From contig UBXG01000013.1 in NCBI GenBank assembly GCA_900469475.1, positions 62,001 to 126,000 of the forward strand: a stretch of DNA of 64,000 nucleotides. Direction: 5' to 3'. Each line of letters opens with the position of its first letter. Within the stretch, counting starts at the first letter, position 1. The notes beneath the pieces are model-generated. The model did no database searches, was not told the origin of the DNA, and saw only the letters and a list, made by a program, of their open reading frames with translations. The stretch is from Hyphomicrobiales bacterium. Lineage in GTDB: Bacteria > Pseudomonadota > Alphaproteobacteria > Rhizobiales > Rhizobiaceae. Made by a program: the position numbers and the translations under genes. Shown here one piece after another: positions 1 through 10,094 of the stretch.

Positions 1-329
1 GAATATGTGCGCGCCGCCCGCGCCCTTGGCGTCAATAACCGTACCATCATGTATCGCCACCTGCTGCCGAACGCGATGGTCGCGACGCTGACCTTCGTGC
101 CCTTCATCCTGTCGGGCTCGATCACCACCCTGACCTCACTGGATTTCTTGGGCTTCGGCATGCCGCCCGGCTCGCCGTCGCTGGGTGAAATGATCGCCCA
201 GGGCAAATCCAATCTGCAGGCTCCCTGGCTAGGGCTTTCGGCCTTCTTCACCATGTCAATCATGCTGTCGCTGCTGATTTTCATCGGCGAGGCCGTGCGC
301 GACGCCTTCGATCCGAGGAAGACGTTCCG

Positions 330-333
<4 letters not shown>
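1..333 (+). CDS. yejE: ABC transporter permease, YejE type (5' truncated)
   Basis: This is the C-terminal 110 residues of an inner-membrane permease whose start lies left of the window. It opens with the EAA-type cytoplasmic loop (EYVRAARALG), which docks on the ATPase. The stretches SLDFLGFGMPPGSPSLGEM and IGEAVRDAFDPRK are characteristic of YejE of the oligopeptide / microcin C importer family. One to two hydrophobic helices follow the loop. Its stop overlaps the next gene's start by 4 bp (ATGA), so it is translationally coupled to the ATPase. The substrate in this organism is unknown; short peptides are the family expectation. Confidence 0.9.
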
Positions 334-1967
<1,634 letters not shown>

Positions 1968-1978
1968 AGACCACCATC

Positions 1979-2938
1979 ATGCCGGCCAAAAGCCCCATTC
2001 TCGTCGACCTCAAATTCGATCCTGTGTCCGTTGCTAAGGCGCTTGAGGCGGCCTTTGCCGATCGCGGCAGCATCAATCTGGGCGATCCCGCCAATAAAGG
2101 CACTGATCTCTCCCATGTCGACTACGCGCTTTTGTGGAAGCCGGATGCCGATCTTTTCGAGAGAGCGCCCAATCTCAAGGTGATTTTCTCGGGCGGCGCC
2201 GGTGTCGATTCGATGATGTCGATTGCCGGCCTGCCTGACATTCCGATGGTCCGCTTCGTCGATCGCAGCCTGACGGTGCGCATGAGCGAATGGGTCGTGA
2301 TGCAGTGCCTGATGCATCTGCGCGATGTGCAGGGGCATTTCAGGAATCAGCGGCAGCACGTCTGGGCGCAGCAGAATGGCCCTGAAGCCGCCGAAGTTAC
2401 CGTAGGCGTCATGGGCCTCGGTGTTCTCGGCTGCGATGCCGCCGCCAAGTTGAAGATCATGGGCTTCAATGTCATCGGCTGGTCCCGCAGCAAAAAAGAG
2501 ATCGACGGCATGGAAACCTTCGATGCCGACGGGCTCGATGCGTTTCTGGCGCGTACCGACATTCTCGTCGGCCTCCTGCCGCTGACGCCGGAGACGACGG
2601 GTATCTACAACGCCTCGCTTTTTTCCAGGCTGCATCGCAACGGCCCGCTCGGCAAGCCGGTTTTCATCAATGCCGGCCGCGGCAAGAGCCAGGTTGCGGC
2701 CGATATCGCTTCGGCTGTTCGTACCGGCATTCTCGGCGCCGCCTCCCTCGATGTCTTCGCCGTCGAGCCTCTGGCAGCCGACGATCCGCTCTGGGACCTG
2801 GAAAATGTCATCATCACGCCGCATGATTCCGCCATGTCTGACGAAAATGCGCTGATGCGCCATGTCGAGGAGCAGATCGCCCGCTTCGAACGCGGCGAAC
2901 CGCTGCAGCATCTGGTAGATCGCAACCGGGGTTACTAA
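1979..2938 (+). CDS. ghrA: D-2-hydroxyacid dehydrogenase, glyoxylate/hydroxypyruvate reductase A type
   Basis: This 319-residue NAD(P)H-dependent reductase is expected to act on glyoxylate, hydroxypyruvate or related 2-oxoacids. The Rossmann motif GLGVLG lies in the middle. The catalytic arginine is in NAGRGKS, the glutamate in DVFAVEPL, and the histidine in ITPHDSA near the C-terminus. It starts 11 bp after the yejF-like stop, so it is probably co-transcribed with the peptide importer. Length fits the GhrA family. Substrate preference cannot be read from sequence; another 2-hydroxyacid dehydrogenase activity is possible. Confidence 0.85.
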   Translation: MPAKSPILVDLKFDPVSVAKALEAAFADRGSINLGDPANKGTDLSHVDYALLWKPDADLFERAPNLKVIFSGGAGVDSMMSIAGLPDIPMVRFVDRSLTVRMSEWVVMQCLMHLRDVQGHFRNQRQHVWAQQNGPEAAEVTVGVMGLGVLGCDAAAKLKIMGFNVIGWSRSKKEIDGMETFDADGLDAFLARTDILVGLLPLTPETTGIYNASLFSRLHRNGPLGKPVFINAGRGKSQVAADIASAVRTGILGAASLDVFAVEPLAADDPLWDLENVIITPHDSAMSDENALMRHVEEQIARFERGEPLQHLVDRNRGY

Positions 2939-3137
2939 ATCCGGTAGGATGCGGGGAAAGTTGCGGCGCTTCGCTTCCGACGGTCAAATGTCGCGCGTTT
3001 GCCCTCACATCAATTTTCTTTCAGCGACTGGACTTTCGCTCAACATTTTTTGATAACAAGGCGCTACAACCGCATGCCGGCAGGATGGTCGGCGGTTAGC
3101 ATGACGTCCGTAGGGCAGGAGACGGGGCAGGAACGAC

Positions 3138-4442
3138 ATGACCAAGACGGATATCGCCACCCGCGTCTATAACCATACCTGGAAGCTTGATCCGATCATC
3201 CGCAGCCTGATCGATACGGATTTCTACAAGCTTCTGATGCTGCAGATGATCTGGAAACTCTATCCGGATGTCGATGCCACCTTCTCGCTCATCAATCGCA
3301 CCAAGAGCGTTCGCCTTGCCGAAGTGATCGACGAGAAGGAATTGCGCGAGCAACTCGACCATGCCCGAACGCTCCGCCTCTCCAAGAAGGAGATGATCTG
3401 GCTGGCGGGTAACAGTTTCTACGGCCGCGCACAAATCTTCGAACCGGAATTCCTCGCCTGGCTGTCGAATTTCCAGCTGCCGGAATATGAGCTTTCGAAG
3501 CGCGACGGCCAATATATTCTCGACTTCCACGGTTCGTGGAAGGAAACGACGATGTGGGAAATCCCCGCGCTCGCCATCATCAACGAGCTTCGTTCGCGAA
3601 CGGCACTGAAGGCGCTCGGTCCCTTCACGCTCGATGTGCTCTACGCCCGCGCCAAGGCGAAGATGTGGGAGAAGGTGGAGCGGTTGCGCGAGCTGCCGGG
3701 TTTGCGCATCTCCGATTTCGGCACCCGCCGCCGTCACAGCTTCCTCTGGCAGCGCTGGTGCGTCGAGGCGCTGAAGGAAGGCGTGCCGCACGCTTTCACC
3801 GGCACAAGCAACGTGCTGCTCGCCATGGATTCCGATCTTGAAGCCGTCGGCACCAATGCCCATGAGCTGCCGATGGTCGCCGCAGCCCTCGCGAAAAATG
3901 ATGAAGAGCTCGGAAAAGCGCCCTACAAGGTGCTGCGCGACTGGAACCGTCTCTATGGCGGCAATCTGCTCGTCGTGCTGCCCGACGCCTTCGGCACCGC
4001 CTCCTTCCTGCGTAATGCGCCGGAATGGGTGGCGGACTGGACCGGCTTCCGCCCAGACAGCGCGCCCCCCATAGAAGGCGGCGAGAAGATCATCGATTGG
4101 TGGAAGAAGATGGGTCGCGATCCGCGCCAGAAGCTGCTGATCTTCTCTGACGGCCTCGATGTCGATGCCATCATCGACACCTATAAGCATTTCGATGGCC
4201 GCGTCCGCATGAGTTTTGGTTGGGGCACCAATCTCACCAACGATTTCGCCGGCTGCGCCCCGACAGAACTCAAGGGCCTCAACCCTATTTCGATCGTCTG
4301 CAAGGTCATCGAGGCAAACGGCCGGCCGGCCGTGAAGCTCTCGGACAATCCTCAGAAGGCGACGGGTGAGCCTGCGGAAGTCGAGCGCTATCTGAAGTTC
4401 TTCGGCGCGGAAGATCGCGTCGATCAGGAAGTGCTGGTTTAA
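3138..4442 (+). CDS. pncB: Nicotinate phosphoribosyltransferase
   Basis: This cytoplasmic enzyme of NAD salvage joins nicotinate and PRPP to give nicotinate mononucleotide, using ATP. The 434-residue length matches bacterial PncB. Family segments are visible: LIDTDFYKLLMLQ near the N-terminus, the central FGTRRRHSF block that carries the usual phosphorylated-histidine region, GTSNVLLA, and the C-terminal FGWGTNLTND phosphate-binding loop. It stands alone behind a 199-bp intergenic stretch, which implies its own promoter. It converges with the DUF1444 gene. Confidence 0.95.
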   Translation: MTKTDIATRVYNHTWKLDPIIRSLIDTDFYKLLMLQMIWKLYPDVDATFSLINRTKSVRLAEVIDEKELREQLDHARTLRLSKKEMIWLAGNSFYGRAQIFEPEFLAWLSNFQLPEYELSKRDGQYILDFHGSWKETTMWEIPALAIINELRSRTALKALGPFTLDVLYARAKAKMWEKVERLRELPGLRISDFGTRRRHSFLWQRWCVEALKEGVPHAFTGTSNVLLAMDSDLEAVGTNAHELPMVAAALAKNDEELGKAPYKVLRDWNRLYGGNLLVVLPDAFGTASFLRNAPEWVADWTGFRPDSAPPIEGGEKIIDWWKKMGRDPRQKLLIFSDGLDVDAIIDTYKHFDGRVRMSFGWGTNLTNDFAGCAPTELKGLNPISIVCKVIEANGRPAVKLSDNPQKATGEPAEVERYLKFFGAEDRVDQEVLV

Positions 4443-4443
4443 G

Positions 4444-4500
4444 GCGTTTCCCAGGAAAAATGCCTAGCGGTTTTCCGTCCGGAATGCGTAAAACGTCTAG
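4444..4500. repeat. Candidate dispersed intergenic palindromic element (Rhizobiaceae RIME-like)
   Basis: The gap between the convergent pncB and DUF1444 genes holds an imperfect inverted repeat. Arms CTAGCGGTTTT and AAAACGTCTAG (9 of 11 pairs) surround a core with TCCGTCCGGA. Sequences of this type recur between genes in Rhizobium and Sinorhizobium; that statement is from memory and not from a search. It may also act as a weak bidirectional terminator. No second copy was noticed in this window. Confidence 0.35.
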
Positions 4501-5468
4501 TGGCGAATGGCCGCTTCTATCCGGGTGACGCGGCGAAATAGCGTCCAGCGGCCATTTTCCCAGCGATATTGATCCGGCGAAATAACGTAGGGCACGTCGC
4601 TGAGATCGGCGCTGATCAATTCCAGAAGCTGCAGACCTTCAATGTCGTTCTCATGCGTGAAGAACACCTTGTCGCGCGACAGGAAGGCGGCGATCGGCGC
4701 CGCGCCCCCGGATTGCTCCTGCACCTGCGCCCAGAAATTCGGCAGGAAGGCAATGCTGGATTCGAACTGGCCGTCCACCTCGACATATTGGAACCGGCTG
4801 CGTTTGGCGATCTGGACGCCGGTCTTGGCAAGGAACTTCTGCAGGTTGGCCTGTGCCGTTTCGGCGAGTTCCCTGGCATCGATGCCCCAATCGTCGAGTG
4901 CTTCGGCCATCACGTAGTTGACCGCCGTTTCGCCGTTGACGACGAAGAGCTTGATCAGGTTCTCGGCTTCCTCCAGATAGACGAATTGCGGCGGATTTGG
5001 CTCGTCCTTGACGGCCTGCATCATCTGCTGGCGCGCAACCTCGACGAAATCGCGCGCCTTCAGCACCGGCAGGACCTTGGCGAGATCGCCGCTGTCGACC
5101 ATGGCCTCCGTCATGTTGAGATAGTTGAGGAGCGCCTGCGCGCGCGCCGGCCCACGCTTTTCCCGCAGTGCCAGCAGCGCATTGCTCAGGAATTTTGTCA
5201 TCGTATCGCCGTTGCGGCTGTGCAGCGTCAGGCTGCCGACGGCAGGATCGTAATCGGCACGGATCAGGTCGCCGAAGAACGGCAATCGTTCCTGCAGATA
5301 GGCGGCGAAAACCGCTTCGTCCTGCAAGGCTTCATCGGGAATGTTGAGATCGAGGGTTTTGGTAGCGGCCGTGTTCTCCGGCTCCCGCGTCGGGGAGGTT
5401 TGGCCGGTACGCACCTCTGCCTGCTCGCCTCTGCCGAAGAGACTTTTCAGGAAATTGAACACGCGCAT
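4497..5468 (-). CDS. DUF1444 family protein
   Basis: This 323-residue protein of the DUF1444 (YtpP-like) family has no established function. An in-frame extension to 5621 exists, but I placed the start at the ATG giving MRVFNFLKSLFGRG. The extension is Arg/Cys-rich low-quality sequence and overlaps the divergent neighbour's promoter. The body is an alpha/beta protein with no signal peptide or membrane segment. Segments such as DNIPDEALQDEAVFAAYLQ and PYVISPDQYRWENGRW match family character. It converges with pncB. Confidence 0.75.
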   Translation of the reverse strand: MRVFNFLKSLFGRGEQAEVRTGQTSPTREPENTAATKTLDLNIPDEALQDEAVFAAYLQERLPFFGDLIRADYDPAVGSLTLHSRNGDTMTKFLSNALLALREKRGPARAQALLNYLNMTEAMVDSGDLAKVLPVLKARDFVEVARQQMMQAVKDEPNPPQFVYLEEAENLIKLFVVNGETAVNYVMAEALDDWGIDARELAETAQANLQKFLAKTGVQIAKRSRFQYVEVDGQFESSIAFLPNFWAQVQEQSGGAAPIAAFLSRDKVFFTHENDIEGLQLLELISADLSDVPYVISPDQYRWENGRWTLFRRVTRIEAAIRH

Positions 5469-5635
5469 CCCCGAGTCCTGAACGGTATTGCAGCAGAACC
5501 TAGCGCGACAGCCGTTGCGGGGCAATGGCGGCATGATCAGGATTAGGAGCCGTAAGTGCCTGCTTGCCCGTGTCAAAAACGCGTATAGTCTGCAGGAGCG
5601 GGCCGGATGGTCCGATGGCAAGAAGGGCAGCGCAG

Positions 5636-7822
5636 ATGAGGAATGTCAGGGGCGGCAGGTGGACGATCGGAGGCCTGCTTTTTTGTCTTTTCGCACTGGC
5701 TGTGCCCATGGCGGTCTTCGCTCAGAATGCGGCCGCACCGCAGCCGACAACTCCGCCGCCCGACAAGGTTCGCGAGCTGATCCAGCTGCTGAACGAGCCC
5801 GATGTCAGGCAGTGGCTTACCACGCAGCTCAACAGTCAGCCTGCGTCCGCCAGCGATAAACCCGCACCCGCCACCGATCCGGCTCCCGCCGACGGCAATC
5901 AGATGTCGGTTCTGTCGGGCATGCTCGGCCACACGCGGCATCACCTCGAGCTGGTCTCCGGCGCTGCGATGACTTTGCCCTATGAGGTCATGACCGCATC
6001 GGAAAAGCTGGAGGGAGAGGGCAAGTCGGTCGGGCTCGTGCGCATCATCGTTCAGATTGTCCTCCTGTTCTTCCTCGGATTGGTGGCCGAACTCGCCGTT
6101 GCCCGTTTCATCAACACCAGGCATATGCAGCGCACCGAGAGGGCTGCCGGTACCGAGACGGAACTGCAGGCAGCGCGCTTCCAGTTTCTGGGCGGCGTCG
6201 TGCCCGCTATCATTCATGGTCTGGTGACGCTCGTTCCGCTTCTTGCCTTCGATTGGCCGCCGGTCATCGAAAACTTCGCCATCGCTTGCGTCATTGCGAT
6301 GGTATCAATCAGGCTGGCGATCTCCATCGGCAAGCTTGTGATGGAATTGATCGCCATGCGCCGCGCCAATGATGTTTTGGATGAGGACGGCGGGGCCGCC
6401 CGCATCGCCGAGCGGCGGCGCGTCGCATCATATTGGTATCGGCGATGCACACTGTTTGCCATTTATTTCGCCTGCGGCTGGGCGATCATACAGGCCGTCA
6501 CGTCGCTGGACTTTTCCGCAGGTGCGCGCGACCTCATCGGCTACACGCTCGGCATCGGTTTGTTCCTGATCGCCACGGCTGCCGTGTGGTCGAGGCCGCT
6601 CCCGGCGGAAAGCCGTGGGGCAAAGACCATTTCCTGGTTGCTGACGATTTTCTTCGTGGTGCTCTGGTGTCTCTGGGTGGCCGGCTTCGATGGCCTTTTG
6701 TGGATCGGCATCTATGCGATATTGCTGCCGCGCGTCCTGTCGATATCCACGCAGGCGATCGAGGCTCTGCATGATGCGGCCGACGGTATTTTCGGTGCCG
6801 GCAAGATCGCGGCTGTGCTGCTCGACCGCGGTTTGCGGGCGCTGATCATTACCTTTGCGGCTTTATGGCTCGGCCACATGCTGGGGGTCGAGGCGCATGC
6901 GATGATGAGCGGCAGTGAATCGAATGTCGGCCGTATCGCTCGTGGCATTCTCGGCGGCATCATCATCCTTCTGGTTGCCGATCTCGTCTGGCAGCTGGCG
7001 AAAACCTATATCGACGGCAAAGTCATGCAATCCCTGCCGGCCGCCGGCGAATCGGATGAGATGAGGGCGAGCCGCGCCCGGCTGCAGACGCTGCTGCCGA
7101 TCTTCCGCAACATCCTTGCCGTCGTCATCGGCATCATCGCCGTCATGATGGTGCTGTCGGGCCTCGGTGTTCAGATCGGGCCGCTGATCGCCGGCGCCGG
7201 CGTCGTCGGCGTGGCGGTCGGCTTTGGTGCGCAGACCGTCGTCAAGGACGTCATCAGCGGTGTCTTCTATCTCTGGGACGATGCCTTCCGTATCGGCGAA
7301 TATATCGAAAGCGGCCACTACAAGGGCGTGGTGGAATCCTTCAGCCTGCGCTCAGTCAAGCTGCGCCACCAGCGCGGCCCGCTGGCGACGATCCCCTTCG
7401 GCTCGCTCGGTGCGGTCAACAACATGAACCGCGACTGGGCGATCGATAAGATCATCGTCAAGGTCACCTACGATACCGATCTCGTGAAGCTGAAGCGCGT
7501 CATCAAGGATATCGGCCAACGCCTGCTCGAAGACGAGGATCTGAAGCCGAGCATCATCCAGACGCTGAAGATGAAAGGCGTCGAACAGTTCGGTGATTTC
7601 GCGATCGAGATCAGGCTGGCGATCACCGCCAAGCCCGACGAGCTCTCCGTCATCCGCCGCAGCGCGCTGGCCTTAATCAAGCAGTCCTTCGACGAAAACG
7701 GCATCCAGTTCGCCTTCCCCACCGTGCAGGTGGCAAGCGACAAGGACGCCGCTGCCGCCGCTGCCCGGCAGCTTATCGAGATGCGGGCGGCAAATGTGGA
7801 TGGCGCGCAGCAGGCAGGTTAG
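5636..7822 (+). CDS. Large MscS-family mechanosensitive channel
   Basis: This 728-residue inner-membrane channel probably releases solutes on hypo-osmotic shock. The start at MRNVRGGRW places a signal peptide (cleavage near VFAQ) first. A Pro/Ala-rich periplasmic segment follows, then about ten hydrophobic helices. The conserved MscS module lies at roughly residues 490-700, with the Gly/Ala-rich pore helix GAGVVGVAVGFGAQTVVKDVISGVF and the beta domain RSVKLRHQRGPLATIPFG. Large size and periplasmic N-terminus resemble YbdG/MscM-like or YbiO-type relatives rather than minimal MscS. It ends 4 bp into the convergent lacI-type gene. Confidence 0.88.
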   Translation: MRNVRGGRWTIGGLLFCLFALAVPMAVFAQNAAAPQPTTPPPDKVRELIQLLNEPDVRQWLTTQLNSQPASASDKPAPATDPAPADGNQMSVLSGMLGHTRHHLELVSGAAMTLPYEVMTASEKLEGEGKSVGLVRIIVQIVLLFFLGLVAELAVARFINTRHMQRTERAAGTETELQAARFQFLGGVVPAIIHGLVTLVPLLAFDWPPVIENFAIACVIAMVSIRLAISIGKLVMELIAMRRANDVLDEDGGAARIAERRRVASYWYRRCTLFAIYFACGWAIIQAVTSLDFSAGARDLIGYTLGIGLFLIATAAVWSRPLPAESRGAKTISWLLTIFFVVLWCLWVAGFDGLLWIGIYAILLPRVLSISTQAIEALHDAADGIFGAGKIAAVLLDRGLRALIITFAALWLGHMLGVEAHAMMSGSESNVGRIARGILGGIIILLVADLVWQLAKTYIDGKVMQSLPAAGESDEMRASRARLQTLLPIFRNILAVVIGIIAVMMVLSGLGVQIGPLIAGAGVVGVAVGFGAQTVVKDVISGVFYLWDDAFRIGEYIESGHYKGVVESFSLRSVKLRHQRGPLATIPFGSLGAVNNMNRDWAIDKIIVKVTYDTDLVKLKRVIKDIGQRLLEDEDLKPSIIQTLKMKGVEQFGDFAIEIRLAITAKPDELSVIRRSALALIKQSFDENGIQFAFPTVQVASDKDAAAAAARQLIEMRAANVDGAQQAG

Positions 7823-8886
7823 ATCCGGTCGGGTCTCGGCGCCGCCGTGCTGCCGCGCACGATCAGCGTGACGCCGATCATCTCGCGCTCGGCCGGCACG
7901 GCATCGTGAAGAACGGCCTGCACCGCGCGTTCCGCGATCTCGGCAAAGGGCTGGGCCATCGTCGTCAGGCCGGGCTCTACCATGCCGCCTTCCGGCACGC
8001 CGTCGAAGCCGATGACGGAGACGTCCTGCGGCACGGAGAGACCTCGCGCCCGCAGCCAGTTGATCGCCAGAAGCGCGATGTTGTCGGACATGGCGAGGAT
8101 CGCAGTCGGCGGTTCGGGCAGGGAAAACAGGTAGTTCAGCCCGGCTTCAACGCTTGGCTTGTCGTTGAGCGTCTCATAGATCGGCACGTCCTCGCGGCCA
8201 ATCCCGAATGCTTCGAGCGCCTGCCAATAACCGAGTGCGCGATTGCGGGAGGTGGAATAGATCCCGCGTTCGATCTCTGCAATTCCGACCGGCCCCACAT
8301 TGTCGTCCGAAAGTTCTGTTGCGAGCACGCCGAAACGCCTGTGGCCCAATTCCGCCAGATGCCGCGCCGCAACGGCCGCGCCTCCCACGTTGTCGACGCT
8401 AATCGAAGGGATCGACGGGTCCTCGTCATTCAAGGCGAGCGCGATGAAGGGCAATTGCCGCTCGCGCGTCAACTGCACCAGTTTCTCCCCGCCCTCCACG
8501 CAGAGCAGAATGAAGCCATCCACCAATGCGCTCTTGATGTTCCAGTCCACCGTCTGCCGGTCCTTGGCCGAGACCAAAGCCAAACCGGTGCCGCTGGCAT
8601 CGCACACGCGGGAAACCGCGGCCAGCAGAGCCCTGGCCCAAGGGTCATTGAAGAAATAGGCAATCGGCTCGACCGCGGCGACGCCGATGGCATTGACCTT
8701 TCCCGCCCGCAGCAGCCGGCCGGTCAGGCTCGGCCCGGCATAGCCGAGCCGCTTGGCTGTCTCCAGCACATGCTCACGCACTTCCTCGCGCACCACTTCG
8801 GGCCGGTTGAAAACATTAGAGGCGGTCCCCTGCGATACGCCTGCCGCCTTGGCGACATCCGCGAGCCTGATGGTGCCCTTAGCCAA
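7819..8886 (-). CDS. LacI-family transcriptional regulator
   Basis: This is a 355-residue DNA-binding repressor. The N-terminal helix-turn-helix (IRLADVAKAAGVSQGTASNVFNRP) and hinge are followed by a periplasmic-binding-protein-like effector domain with VIGFDGVPEGG near the C-terminus. I chose the TTG at 8886 because AAGGAG lies seven bases upstream, whereas the longer frame from 8922 runs through promoter sequence. The effector is probably a sugar or nucleoside-like ligand, but cannot be named. Three 14-bp operator-like sites lie immediately upstream, so autoregulation and control of the divergent small gene are likely. No sugar genes adjoin it. Confidence 0.9.
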   Translation of the reverse strand: MAKGTIRLADVAKAAGVSQGTASNVFNRPEVVREEVREHVLETAKRLGYAGPSLTGRLLRAGKVNAIGVAAVEPIAYFFNDPWARALLAAVSRVCDASGTGLALVSAKDRQTVDWNIKSALVDGFILLCVEGGEKLVQLTRERQLPFIALALNDEDPSIPSISVDNVGGAAVAARHLAELGHRRFGVLATELSDDNVGPVGIAEIERGIYSTSRNRALGYWQALEAFGIGREDVPIYETLNDKPSVEAGLNYLFSLPEPPTAILAMSDNIALLAINWLRARGLSVPQDVSVIGFDGVPEGGMVEPGLTTMAQPFAEIAERAVQAVLHDAVPAEREMIGVTLIVRGSTAAPRPDRI

Positions 8887-8927
8887 TGAAATGCTCCTTA
8901 TGTTTCCGGCGGATACTAGCAACGAAG

Positions 8928-8941
8928 TTGTATCGGTTCAA
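8928..8941. promoter_or_regulatory. LacI-type operator candidate O1
   Basis: TTGTATCGGTTCAA differs at one position from the symmetric consensus TTGAATCGNTTCAA found twice more within 80 bp. It has the central CG typical of LacI/PurR-type sites. It lies about 40 bp before the regulator's own start, suited to autorepression. Confidence 0.65.
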
Positions 8942-8974
8942 TTGTTCTTGACGGTGGAGTTTTAAGGCGTATGA

Positions 8975-8988
8975 TTGAACCGATTCAA
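8975..8988. promoter_or_regulatory. LacI-type operator candidate O2
   Basis: TTGAACCGATTCAA is a near-perfect palindrome around CG. Its centre lies 47 bp from that of O1 and 34 bp from that of O3. It sits in the middle of the divergent intergenic region and could help repress both directions. Confidence 0.7.
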
Positions 8989-9003
8989 GAAGGCAGAATA
9001 AGC

Positions 9004-9022
9004 TATAATTGAATCGATTCAA
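9004..9022 (+). promoter_or_regulatory. TATAAT -10 element overlapped by LacI-type operator O3
   Basis: A consensus TATAAT (9004-9009) is followed, with a one-base overlap, by TTGAATCGATTCAA (9009-9022), a perfect 14-bp palindrome. A repressor bound here would cover the transcription start of the small gene beginning at 9039. No convincing -35 hexamer was found at the usual spacing. Confidence 0.7.
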
Positions 9023-9038
9023 AATGAAAGGCAAACCG

Positions 9039-9332
9039 ATGCTGACTAATTATCTCTTCAAGGATCTCTATGATGATCGATGGGGCGATCCGCGCAATCC
9101 AGATGCAGTCGAACCGCCTTCACCGGAGGACAAGGGCGGGGCCGGCCAACAAGGTTTGCTGGGTCGACTGGCAAACATTTTCCGCCGCCGCCGCAAACAT
9201 CCCTCGGCATGGTCCTTTACGATTCCGAGCGACGCGTCTGACACCGAAAACGAAGCCGAGATCCGGCATCGCAATGGGCTAGAAGACCCGAAGTTTCTCG
9301 CGATTGCCAAGGCTTTGTCGCGGAATTGCTAG
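9039..9332 (+). CDS. Hypothetical 97-residue protein under LacI-type operator control
   Basis: I do not recognise this family. The ATG at 9039 (MLTNYLFKDLYDD) has GAAAGG about eight bases upstream. An alternative ATG lies at 9024. The product is soluble and strongly polar: an acidic/Pro-rich N-terminal half (DAVEPPSPEDKGG), a basic RLANIFRRRRKHP patch near residues 43-53, then an acidic segment and the C-terminal KFLAIAKALSRNC. There is no signal peptide or membrane helix. It is the only gene in its transcription unit and sits just downstream of O3, which argues that it is real and regulated. Confidence 0.6.
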   Translation: MLTNYLFKDLYDDRWGDPRNPDAVEPPSPEDKGGAGQQGLLGRLANIFRRRRKHPSAWSFTIPSDASDTENEAEIRHRNGLEDPKFLAIAKALSRNC

Positions 9333-9365
9333 AGCTACGCCATGGAGCGCGCGAAATTTCGAGCC

Positions 9366-10094
9366 TCAGAAATTTTCCTTGTAGGGACGCAGATCGAGCT
9401 CCTGCGTCCAGGCGGAAGGATGCTGACGGTGGATATGCCAATAGCTCTCGGCGATGGCGTCGATATTCAACAGCCCATCGGCGTCCACATCCGGCCGACG
9501 CGAGCGCAGCCGTTCCCCGTCGATGCCGCCATCGATGATGGTGTGAGCGACATGAAGGCCGAGGGGACCGAATTCGCGTGCCATGCTTTGGCTGATCATG
9601 CGAAGACCGGCCTTGGCGGCGGCGAATTGCGCAAAGCCTGCCTTACCGCGCAAGCTGGCGGAAGCGCCGGTGAAGATCACGGTGCCACGGCCAAGCGGCG
9701 CCAGATGCCGCGCAGCCTCGCGCCCGACGAGGAAACCGCCGAAACAGCAGATGCGCCAGAATTCTTCGAATTGGGCGGCCGTCAGGTCGCGGAAGCCGAT
9801 CTGGCGATTGATGCCAGCGTTGAAGACGACCAGATCGGGCGGAGCGATGTCGTTCCGAGTGGTAAAGGCGTGCTCGAATAGCCGGATGACCGCGGCTTCA
9901 TCCGTCGCATCCGTTTCGATCGCCTCGGCACTGCCGCCGGCTACCTGGATGGTAGCGGCCACCTGATTGATCTTCGCTGCGGTCCGGCCTGCAACGACGA
10001 CATGATAGCCCTTGTCCGCGAGAAGCCGGCAGAGCGCCGCACCCAGACCCCGCTCGGCACCCACTCCGACAATAATTGCGCTTGGCGTGCTCAT
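9366..10094 (-). CDS. SDR-family oxidoreductase with Phe in place of the catalytic Tyr
   Basis: This is a 242-residue short-chain dehydrogenase/reductase fold protein. The N-terminal nucleotide-binding motif is GVGAERGLG, and FNAGIN (residues 91-96) matches the NAG motif. The active-site block reads FAQFAAAKAG, so the usual YxxxK tyrosine is Phe157 while Lys161 remains. Either catalysis differs from classical SDRs or the protein has another role. Its ATG overlaps the stop of the upstream old-yellow-enzyme gene by 4 bp, so the two form an operon and may act on the same electrophilic substrate. Confidence 0.85.
   Translation of the reverse strand: MSTPSAIIVGVGAERGLGAALCRLLADKGYHVVVAGRTAAKINQVAATIQVAGGSAEAIETDATDEAAVIRLFEHAFTTRNDIAPPDLVVFNAGINRQIGFRDLTAAQFEEFWRICCFGGFLVGREAARHLAPLGRGTVIFTGASASLRGKAGFAQFAAAKAGLRMISQSMAREFGPLGLHVAHTIIDGGIDGERLRSRRPDVDADGLLNIDAIAESYWHIHRQHPSAWTQELDLRPYKENF

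Noticed and set aside
3096..4190. 364-codon minus-strand frame opposite pncB
   Set aside because: Shadow of pncB; its composition does not resemble a folded protein.
4569..5546. 325-codon plus-strand frame opposite the DUF1444 gene
   Set aside because: Composition (repeated Leu-Asp-Gly-His patterns) is that of an antisense frame; the minus-strand protein matches a known family.
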